This document shows positions 57,001 through 64,000 of a DNA stretch of 64,000 nucleotides, in pieces. Every line of letters begins with the position of its first letter. The stretch's first letter is position 1. The DNA is from Anolis sagrei (Eukaryota > Chordata > Lepidosauria > Squamata > Anolidae): assembly GCF_037176765.1 (NCBI RefSeq), contig NC_090025.1, positions 173,026,040 to 173,090,039 of the forward strand, read 5' to 3'. Under the pieces are notes generated by a model. The model had not been told where the DNA came from. It saw only the letters and a list, made by a program, of their open reading frames with translations, and did no database searches. A program made the translations under genes and the position numbers.

Positions 57001-58903
57001 CTAAATCTATTGGGCAGAGCAAACTTCCGCCTCCTCCTCTCATCTTTGAGTTGATCTCAAATGAAAAGAAGTTGATGGGGGGGGGGGGGGGGGACATTTT
57101 CAAAGTATCTGAAAAAGTAGAATGAAAAATGCTTAATCAAGACTTTCAGCAAAATAAGGACAGCTAGAGGACATGCACATTTCCCTGAAATACAGTTAAT
57201 ATAGTTAATGTTTTTTAAAATTATGTTGAAAGAAACTTGTTACTGGTTTCCTGCATGTGTAAAAAGAACAGTTAACAGCCATTTCCACACTGAGTTCTCA
57301 TAATGTTTCTTTTTTCCTTTCCTAGCTCTAGTAATAGCTCTAAACTGCTGGAGTGTTAGCTGGTCAGCAAACATACAGACAGTGTTGACTGCCCTCAAGA
57401 TGATCACTATTGGACTTGTTATTGTTCCTGGGATGGTGGCTCTTGGGAATGGTAAGGCCATTCAGAATACAGCTTTTGAAGTGAGATGGAAATGTTGGTA
57501 GGTTGGGATCCCCTGTAATTTTGACAAATTTTTCTCTAGGCTCCAATCTGAAACATGAAGGATCTGGCCAAGGTGCTGAATCTATTTTGAGGGGCAGATT
57601 TCAGCACCTTGGATAGGTCTTCAGGGCCATTCAAGCATCCGTTGAAATGAAGGGAAGCAAAAATGTATTGTGCAGACTAGGATTTAAATCCATGCCCAGC
57701 TATGGAAACCCACTGGGTGATCTTGAACAAGTCACATTATCTCAGCCTTGGTGGAAAGCAAGGGCAAACCTCATCTAAAGAAATCTTGTCAAGAGAACTC
57801 CATGATAAATTTGCCTTAGAATCACCATAAGTCAGAAGTTGCTTGAAGAAAAACAAGCAGAATAAGAAGAAAAGAAAGAAGAAAAGAGTGGGAATTGTCA
57901 GAAGAAAACAAAAGGATGATGGAGGAGACCAAATGGAGAACAAACTCCAGCTAAATTTGAATGGTTGACCATATGCTCTTCTATAAAGAGAGCAGACTTC
58001 TATTTGAAGGCATCCTCTGTTTGTAGAGCTGTGCAGTCTAGGTCTGATTCAAAGAATTTTTAAGGAAAACAAAACAAAAAAGGATCTAGAAGTTTCTCAT
58101 CCACAGTAAATATCTGGAAACCAGACTGGGTAGGCTTATATTTGGTCACAGTATTCCCCGTTATGGGGAGAGGAATTTGATTTCTATTCAAATGTCAGGT
58201 GTTTTATACCTATCACAGGGGTTTTCTTGACAAAATTTGCTCAACGTGGATTTGCCTTTGCCTTCCTCTGAGGCCGAGATAGTGTGACTTGCCTAAGGTC
58301 ACCCAGTCAGTTTCCATGGCAGAGTGGAGATTCAACACACAAAACACAGCACCATGCTGCTTATCTGAAGTTCACATATCAATTCTGTTCTAAAAAAAAA
58401 CCTGACAAATAATGATAATAAAAACACAAGAAGAAAAGCACATGCCATATAGCTTTGTTCAGGTTGCCTTCTGACCATTTCACTGGCCCTGTGCTGGAAT
58501 ATATAATTGGGGAGCCTGTGGCTTTGCAAATGCTAGTAGCCAGTGTGCAAGTTGATGGGTACTGGAGTCCAACAAATTCTGGAAGACACAATTTCCCAGT
58601 TTCTGAACTAGATAGATGCTAGACTTTGAGTTGGCCAAACAAGACTCCTTCTTATACTATTCCTTATAAGACAAATAAACCCGTACTGTTGGCCCTCTGT
58701 GTCCACAGATTATGCACCCACAAATTCAACCATCTACATATTTAATTCTATTTTAATGTTCATATTTTTTAGCTTTTTGGTTGTATTGCATTGGTTTTAC
58801 TGCAAGCTGCTTTGGGTCCTTTTTGTAGAGAGAAAAAGCTGGGTATACATAAACCTAAGCCTAAACCTAAACCTAAACCTAAACCTAAACCTAAACCTAA
58901 ACC

Positions 58904-58948
<45 letters not shown>

Positions 58949-59492
58949 GGCTCTGGCACAAGCCAGTAAAGGTGGTCCCAGTGGTGATTGGCACACTGAG
59001 TGCAGTGCCTAAAACCTTGGCCTGCACTTAAAAATAGATTTCAAAACAGTTTTAGAATTCCCACTTCCCGTGTTCAGGTTAGTTCTTGTGGTTTATGAAA
59101 AAATATTGTCGTATTACCATTCAATCTAAAGTATGGATATTAGATTGAATGGTAATTTGAATGGTATTTTTTTTCATAGACCACTAGAACTAACCTGACC
59201 ACGGAAGTGGGAATTCTAAAACTGTTTTGAAATCTAATTTCTACTTTACACCATTTACCTTGGACGTAGACATAGAGAGCTGTGTCTAATTGACGTTGCT
59301 GCACTTAAAAACAATCAGCACTGACAAAATTACCACCTGTCAGCTGCAAAAGGCCACCCTACTCAGAACTGCACGCATTATTTGCCAATACATCACAAAG
59401 TCCTAGACACTTGGGAAGTGTCCAATGTGTGATCAAATACAAAAGGCAGCATAGTGATCTTGTTTGCTGTGTACTTATCTTGTTATGTATAA

Positions 59493-59533
<41 letters not shown>

Positions 59534-60546
59534 ATCTTGCAAATATTCTGGGTTGCTTTGATTGTGTGTTCCTGCATGGCAGGGGATTGGGCTGGATGTC
59601 TCTTGTGGTCTCTTCCAACTCTATGATTAGAAAATAATTCCAAAAACCAAGCCTTGATTTTACCATTTTAGATAAACGAGACCATTTTGCTGTGCCATTG
59701 CATATAATAAAACTTGAGCATCCATGGATGTTGGTGTCCATGTCAGGGGTTGTGATTGGGCCCTGGAACCAAACACCAGCAGATAACAAGGGCCCACTGT
59801 TTTATTTCTGTTTTCATCAGGTCACTATGAAAATTTCCATGATAGCTTTGACACAACTTCATTGGTAATTGAAAAGCTTCCTCTCGCTTTTTATTCTGGG
59901 ATGTTTGCCTATGGTGGATGGTAAGTCTGTAGGTGATCCTACTTCCTCCTATCTCAATGGCTTAAAAGGCAAGACATAAGTTCAAAGAAACTGATCCAAC
60001 CATCAATGAATTTGGGGATGTGGAATTTCTCCTGCTCGTCTGTACGCATAACAATATAGTGTAGTAAATCTTCCATTAAAAATCTCAAATCTTATTCTTC
60101 AATAAAAACAAACAAACAAAATGTGCATATGATTCCAGCACAATCTGGTGCAATTAGTTCTGTTGTGCTCAATGGCTCTTGCTCATGGTGAGTGTGCAAA
60201 TCTAAGCAACTGCTTCAAAATTTAGTGAGACTCCATTCAGAGTAAGCAAGACTAAACTCTTTTTGAAAACTTTGTTTGCCTTGCAAGTTATTTGAATGTT
60301 CACTTCATCTTGCAAACTCTACATAAATGTATTTAATTGTAGACTTCTCATTTCATATTTCAGGTTTTATCTAAATTTTGTAACTGAAGAAATTGTGAAT
60401 CCTAAACGGTGAGTAGGAAAAAAAAAATAAACTTCGTATTTCTTTTTTGTCCTTAACTGGCTACTTTCAATGCAGACCTTAAATAATTTGTACCATATTT
60501 CTTTGATTGTAAGATGCTATCAATTCAATACCACCAACAGAAAAGG

Positions 60547-60578
<32 letters not shown>

Positions 60579-60586
60579 TTATCACC

Positions 60587-60618
<32 letters not shown>

Positions 60619-61423
60619 GATACACAACAAAATTAGTACACAGCAAACAAGATCACTCTGCTTGCTTTGGTATGTGATCACACGTCGGACACTTCCCTGC
60701 CATGTCAACTCCACTGGCTGCCGGTCCATTTCCAAGCACAATTCAAAGTGCTAGTCTTGGCCTATAAAGCCCTATACGGCTCTGGCCCAGCTTACTTGTC
60801 CGAACATATCTCCCTCTACATTCCACCTCGTAGTTTAAGATCCACCGGAGAGATCCCACCAGCCTCGCAAACAAGTCTGGTGGGGACAAGGGACAGAGCC
60901 TTCTTGGTGGTGACCACCCGCTTGTGGAATTTGCTCCCTAGGGAGATCAGGTCAGCTTCATCCCTTCTTTTCTTTCGGAAAAAAAAATGAAATCATGGTT
61001 TTGGATCCAGGCCATTGGCCAGCAAGCATGACGGCACTTTGGACATCAAACTGGACCATATGATTGTGATAATAATGGAAATGGCTACATGATTGTGATA
61101 ATTAATGTTTTATTATTTTTAATCTATTGTTTTATTTATTGTTTTTATTGCTGTATATTGTAATATTTGTGGCATCAAATTTTTGCCACTGTAATCCGTT
61201 CTGAGACACACCCCCCCCCCCCCAAGGGGTTGAGAAGGGTGGGGTAGAAATGTTGTAAATAAATAAATAAATATCAGCTAATCACCACTGGGACCATCTT
61301 TACTTGCTTCTACCAGAGTCTTTGTAATGTGATCTTTAAATCCTCGTATCATGTAAGCTTTTCCAGTTGTTTCTCATCAAATCTGCTGTCACCTGGGATT
61401 GTAACATTGATAATCCATACTTC

Positions 61424-61469
<46 letters not shown>

Positions 61470-61826
61470 GGAGCTGGGCATGTTTAGCCTGAAGAAGAGA
61501 AGGCTGAGAGGAGATATGATAGCCATGTACAAATATGTGAGAGGAAGCCACAGGGAGGAGGGAGCAAGCTTGTTTTCTGCTTCCTTGGAGACTAGGATGC
61601 GGAACAATGGCTTCAAACTACAAGAAAGGAGATTCCATCTGAACATGATGAAGAACTTCCTGACTGTGAGAGCTGTTCAGTAGTGGAACTCTCTTTGGAA
61701 GCTTTTAAACAGAGGCTGGATGGCCATCTGTCAGGGGCGATTTGAATGCAATATTCCTGCTTCTTGCCAGGGGGTTGGACTGGATGACCCATAAGGTCTC
61801 TTCCAACTCTTTGATTCTATGATTCT

Positions 61827-61859
<33 letters not shown>

Positions 61860-63102
61860 AATAATAATAATAATACCCACTTTATCTTCCCAAAGGAGAC
61901 TCAAAGCGGCTATCATCTATCTATTATTCACTCACAATTCTAAGACTCACCCCATTTTTGGATATGTTTATAAGGCAGGGTGGGGGGAGTGTGGCTTAGA
62001 ATTAAAAAAAAACACAGTAGTTTAGGGAATGGCTCCTGCCAGGTGGTTTGACAGTTCAACAAAGCAGGGATTTCCAACATATGGAGAGATGGTTCTCCTT
62101 TAGAGAGAATAGGAATTGTCATTCAAGCACCTCTGATGGTTTCACTTGCTAGTGATGCTCGCTAAGCTGCCTTGGCCAGTGATCAGGGATTCTGGGAACT
62201 GAAGTCGCAAACACCTGGAAAGACGGAATTTGGCCTACAGCAACATTTCTCATGCTATCTGATGTGGGGAACCAGCAAATTCCTAAACACTACAAAACAA
62301 TGTGCCAGGAGCCAGTAGCATATATGTTCCCGTTGGCTACAACTGTTTCTTTCTTTCCTGGAAACTCTCCAAGGATTAGCAGCTGATACACATGGATTGG
62401 CACCAGGCCCTATAAGAATGTTCACTTTTAAGAAATATTTCTAAACTACTTGCAAACCCTATTTGATAAAAGCATGCACTTATCTATTTGTCCGTTCTAA
62501 CATTCACATCTTCAGTATTAATAAAGAGGGAAAGAGCCAAAGACTGAAAGTAGCATACAGTTGAAGATGAACTCTTAACAAATATATACTTTTTGTCTCT
62601 AGAAACATCCCATTGGCTGTCGTGATATCCTTGACTGTTGTCACAGTTGGTTACCTCCTTACTAACGTATCTTACTATGCAATCCTGACACCACAAGAAA
62701 TCCTCAACTCCGATGCAGTAGCTGTCGTGAGTATAAGGTTTCCATTTTAAATCATTATTTCCCAGATTGGGAAAAGAGAAGAGGGAATTCCCTAGAAGGC
62801 AAAGTAGACTTTGGCTTAATTTTGAAAAACAGATTGTACATGCTACTGCCTAAAGCAGACATATGTTTCCACGGGAGAAAAAAGGAATAAAATATCACTT
62901 TCCAAACAGAAGTTTGGTTGGAATTACTACATGGATTTGATTCTTTCTAGCTTGAGACCTCTCCACTTAGCAGAAGGTGAAAAGCTTTCTCGCTTCCATT
63001 TATTATTAGGAAACATATGTCTGTTTGGCTGGCCTTCAGCCTTTCATCAATTTGATCAATATTTTTTTAAAAATCTATAAATAAATTGTATGTTTATGCA
63101 TT

Positions 63103-63138
<36 letters not shown>

Positions 63139-63986
63139 TCATGCTTCTATATAACAAAGTGATCTGCTCTGTGAAACAATTTGGAAAGAAAGTTTGTCTA
63201 TTTTTGAAGTGTGAACTGCATTGATATTTGGTTAATTTTGTTTTCCCCTTTTAACGTGATGATTTAAAGCAGTCGTTCCCAACCTTTTGATCAGGGACCA
63301 CTTGACCAAAGATCACTTGACCAAGATCCACTTTGACCAGGTCCCACTCTCCAACTTCAGTACCAAAGGGTTATGAATCGGTTTCTGGTCAACTTTAGAT
63401 TCAGTTTGGTTATTTGGGGTGCTGATTCAGAAAATTCCATTAGATAGACCACATCAGCTCTAGTTTCTGATACAGAATATATACCATTCAGTAGTCTCCC
63501 TCTGTTCACCCACAGAAAACTATATTTAATAAGCCTCGGCACTATAACAGGGTTTTGCGAGACCAATCGCTCTTGTTGGAATGGTGTATATTGTCGTTCT
63601 TGCGTACCACTGGTGGTCCATGGACAACAGGTTGGGAACCACTGATTTAAAGTGATTTAATATTTTTTTATTGCACTCTTACTGGGTGAACTGAAACTAT
63701 ACTCTTTTAATTATCGTTGTTGTTTTTATAGTTCATTTTCCAAATAGATGGAGAAATATAAAGAGGGAAGGAGACATTGATTGACTGAACAGATTTCTTC
63801 TTCTTCTTCTTCTTCTTCTTCTTCTTCTTCTTCTTCTTCTTCTTCTTCTTCTTTCTACTCCTACTCCTACTCCTTCTTCCAGAGCTTTGCTGATAAGGGT
63901 TTCAAGAGCATTTCCTCTGTGATCCCAATCCTTGTAGCTCTGTCATGTTTTGGAGCTTTGAACGGAGGAATTTTTGCTGCTTCAAG
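51243..63986 (+). CDS. xCT-like SLC7 amino-acid antiporter light chain, 3'-partial, exons 1-8 (gene 2)
   Basis: Exons: 51243-51456, 54311-54437, 56724-56839, 57326-57451, 59821-59920, 60364-60408, 62603-62726, 63883-63986. They give 956 nt, open throughout, with GT-AG junctions. The lengths of exons 2-8 (127, 116, 126, 100, 45, 124, 104) equal those of gene 1. The start is in a good context (aaaATGG) and begins [20 protein letters not shown]. Landmarks are [12 protein letters not shown] (TM1), KSGGHY, R114 in MIRPAN, C137 in EPFFAPC, K177, the canonical NFVTEE of TM6, and C306 in [10 protein letters not shown]. By family knowledge it is a plasma-membrane 12-TM exchanger disulfide-linked to a heavy chain. 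Gene 2 is closer to xCT than gene 1 is in the TM6 segment. About four further exons, matching gene 1 exons 9-12, should lie beyond the window. It could be SLC7A11 itself or a lineage-specific relative. Confidence 0.92.
51670..52331 (+). mobile_element. hAT-like element, perfect 8-bp TSD
   Basis: Family of 6366-7115. TSD ttgtagag at 51662-51669 and 52332-52339. It lies in gene 2 intron 1. Confidence 0.88.
52340..53480. other. Gene 2 intron 1, unassigned
   Basis: Old, AT-rich. It contains attcagtcgcttccgactcttcgtga (52907 on), a scrap of a SINE/LINE-like 3' end. Nothing else is classified. Confidence 0.4.
53483..53600 (-). mobile_element. L2-like LINE 3' tail fragment
   Basis: ttatttaaagtatttgtatc, caacccccgaaaggggactc and aggatggcttacaa make a reversed L2-type end. 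Confidence 0.55.
53833..53992. mobile_element. MITE (AGGGCCCTTCCAGACAG family)
   Basis: gcagagggcccttctagaca and tatagggccagtctggaagt are the inverted ends. A (CA)n follows at 54014-54043. Confidence 0.7.
54311..54437 (+). CDS. Gene 2 exon 2
   Basis: 127 nt, acceptor ttctttttag, donor gtaagg. Codes [18 protein letters not shown] and on to [11 protein letters not shown]. Confidence 0.92.
54450..55470. other. Gene 2 intron 2, unassigned part
   Basis: Apart from a (GT)n at 55337-55365 and a TA run near 54725-54738, no classified element. Confidence 0.45.
55478..55797 (-). mobile_element. Sauria-SINE-like element
   Basis: Reversed: taaaggtaaagataaaggtt at its 3' end and ctcagtggtttaacctgctg at the tRNA-like head. 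Full length. Confidence 0.8.
56724..56839 (+). CDS. Gene 2 exon 3
   Basis: 116 nt, acceptor cattctag, donor gtgagt. Codes [20 protein letters not shown] followed by [19 protein letters not shown]137 is the expected heavy-chain disulfide site. Confidence 0.92.
57326..57451 (+). CDS. Gene 2 exon 4
   Basis: 126 nt, acceptor tttcctag, donor gtaagg. Codes [17 protein letters not shown] and on to [12 protein letters not shown]177 aligns with xCT K198. Confidence 0.92.
57645..57870 (+). mobile_element. tRNA-head SINE, 5'-decayed
   Basis: agctatggaaacccactggg, gtgatcttgaacaagtcaca, gtcaagagaactccatgata and accataagtcagaagttgct follow the order of the SINE at 1470. Confidence 0.65.
58853..58947. repeat. 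(CCTAAA)n then (AAT)n microsatellites
   Basis: About eight CCTAAA units (58853-58904) at the end of a LINE 3' tail, then about 14 AAT units. The unit is one base off the vertebrate CCCTAA telomere repeat. Confidence 0.9.
58948..59531 (+). mobile_element. R4/Dong-like LINE 3' end, split by a palindrome
   Basis: [20 protein letters not shown] at 58948-59033, then after a foldback gacaaaattaccacctgtca, gccaccctactcagaactgc and a (AAT)n tail. The [14 protein letters not shown] motif recurs, reversed, at 61277-61430. The clade call is from memory of the motif. Confidence 0.6.
59030..59250. repeat. Near-perfect palindrome, ~100-bp arms
   Basis: agatttcaaaacagttttag ... ccattcaatcta at the left is inverted at the right as tagattgaatgg ... 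ctaaaactgttttgaaatct. The arms match at nearly every position. It interrupts the R4-like LINE. Confidence 0.88.
59535..59640 (+). mobile_element. CR1-like LINE 3' end
   Basis: ttgctttgattgtgtgttcc, gggattgggctggatgtctc and gtctcttccaactctatgat. Confidence 0.65.
59821..59920 (+). CDS. Gene 2 exon 5
   Basis: 100 nt, acceptor ttcatcag, donor gtaagt. Codes [18 protein letters not shown] and on to [10 protein letters not shown]. Confidence 0.92.
60364..60408 (+). CDS. Gene 2 exon 6 (45-nt microexon)
   Basis: Between catatttcag and gtgagt. Codes [14 protein letters not shown] plus a split Arg, the canonical xCT TM6 segment. Confidence 0.92.
60548..60616. repeat. (CTAT)n and (ATT)n microsatellites
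   Basis: Two adjoining simple repeats 140 bp downstream of gene 2 exon 6. Confidence 0.92.
60662..61272 (+). mobile_element. L2-like LINE 3' end
   Basis: [20 protein letters not shown] then [19 protein letters not shown] and [20 protein letters not shown], then a 3' UTR ending in an (AAAT)n tail. In gene 2 intron 6. Confidence 0.8.
61277..61468 (-). mobile_element. R4-like LINE fragment with (ATT)n
   Basis: The minus strand reads [20 protein letters not shown] and, after a break, QVKMVPVVI, overlapping the start of the fragment at 58948. Confidence 0.55.
61469..61860 (+). mobile_element. CR1-like LINE 3' end, long copy
   Basis: [20 protein letters not shown]-like frame, [36 protein letters not shown], then gggttggactggatgaccca and ATTCTATGATTCTATG running into (ATG)n. 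Confidence 0.82.
62603..62726 (+). CDS. Gene 2 exon 7
   Basis: 124 nt, acceptor gtctctag, donor gtgagt. Codes [20 protein letters not shown] and on to ILNSDAVAV. Confidence 0.92.
63270..63644. mobile_element. hAT-like element, 375 bp, perfect 8-bp TSD
   Basis: Ends cagtcgttcccaaccttttg and ggttgggaaccactg. TSD atttaaag at 63262-63269 and 63645-63652. Gene 2 intron 7. Confidence 0.9.
63795..63852 (+). repeat. (TTC)n microsatellite in the splice-acceptor tract
   Basis: About 19 TTC units, followed by ctactcctactcctactcct and the exon 8 acceptor. It forms most of a ~90-bp pyrimidine tract. Confidence 0.93.
63883..63986 (+). CDS. Gene 2 exon 8 (last exon in window)
   Basis: 104 nt, acceptor cttcttccag, donor gtaaac. 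Codes [20 protein letters not shown] followed by [14 protein letters not shown]. The intron upstream ends in a long TTC microsatellite. Only 14 bases of the next intron are in the window. Confidence 0.92.
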
Positions 63987-64000
63987 GTAAACATTTTAAA

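Larger units (their letters stand above)
58686..59800. mobile_element. Tigger/pogo-like ends enclosing other repeats
   Basis: Left ctgttggccctctgtgtcca, right acaagggcccactg, with a ggaaccaaacaccagcagat subterminal. The interval contains an L2-type tail, hexamer and AAT repeats, and an R4-like LINE, so the original element has been swollen by insertions. Confidence 0.45.

Noticed and set aside
58853-58904. Interstitial telomere
   Set aside because: The unit is CCTAAA, not CCCTAA, and it sits at a LINE tail.
58699-59031. Frames rich in poly-Asn, poly-Ile or Leu-Gly repeats (also near 59500 and 61400)
   Set aside because: Produced by AAT and CCTAAA microsatellites.
1-64000. CRISPR array, prokaryotic operon features or rRNA
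   Set aside because: Intron-rich vertebrate DNA; regular repeats here are microsatellites and transposons.
1-64000. Endogenous retrovirus or other LTR element
   Set aside because: No paired LTRs, primer-binding site, or gag/pol/env-like reading was recognised on either strand.

Overview
The window looks like vertebrate nuclear DNA from a squamate reptile, most likely a lizard. The clues are intron-rich SLC7 genes embedded in a dense mix of repeats: CR1, L2 and RTE-type LINEs, tRNA-derived SINEs of the Sauria-SINE type, many 8-bp-TSD hAT miniature elements, a Helitron and long inverted-repeat elements. I infer the group from these families. No species can be fixed from the sequence alone.

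The only host protein genes I can support are two paralogues of the SLC7A11 (xCT, cystine/glutamate antiporter light chain) family, arranged head to head and pointing outward. Gene 1 is on the minus strand (25689 down to 4069). It is complete in 12 exons, all with GT-AG junctions and matching phases, and encodes 474 aa. That is exactly human xCT (501 aa, from memory) minus 27 N-terminal residues, and family landmark residues line up at that constant offset. Gene 2 is on the plus strand, starts at 51243 and runs off the right edge. Exons 1-8 are present (318 complete codons). Exons 2-8 have the same lengths and phases as those of gene 1, so the pair arose by an inverted duplication that kept every intron position. 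The start codons are 25.5 kb apart.

Layout: 1-4068 is downstream flank of gene 1 (RTE-like LINE, SINE, CR1, inverted-repeat element). 4069-25689 is gene 1, with large repeat-filled introns. 25690-51242 is the shared upstream region, with no convincing host gene but many nested repeats: an RTE-like LINE broken by a pogo-like and a hAT-like element, L2 relics, a Helitron, and a twice-occurring exon-like segment beside GGAA microsatellites. 51243-63986 is gene 2 with repeat-rich introns. Its exon 8 acceptor sits directly beside a long TTC microsatellite.

How the genes would work: both proteins keep the cysteine that in this family links the light chain to a type II heavy chain (SLC3A2 or a relative), and both keep the TM3 arginine and TM5 lysine typical of xCT. 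They probably form two related plasma-membrane amino-acid exchangers. Gene 1 has an unusual TM6 segment that may mean a different substrate range.
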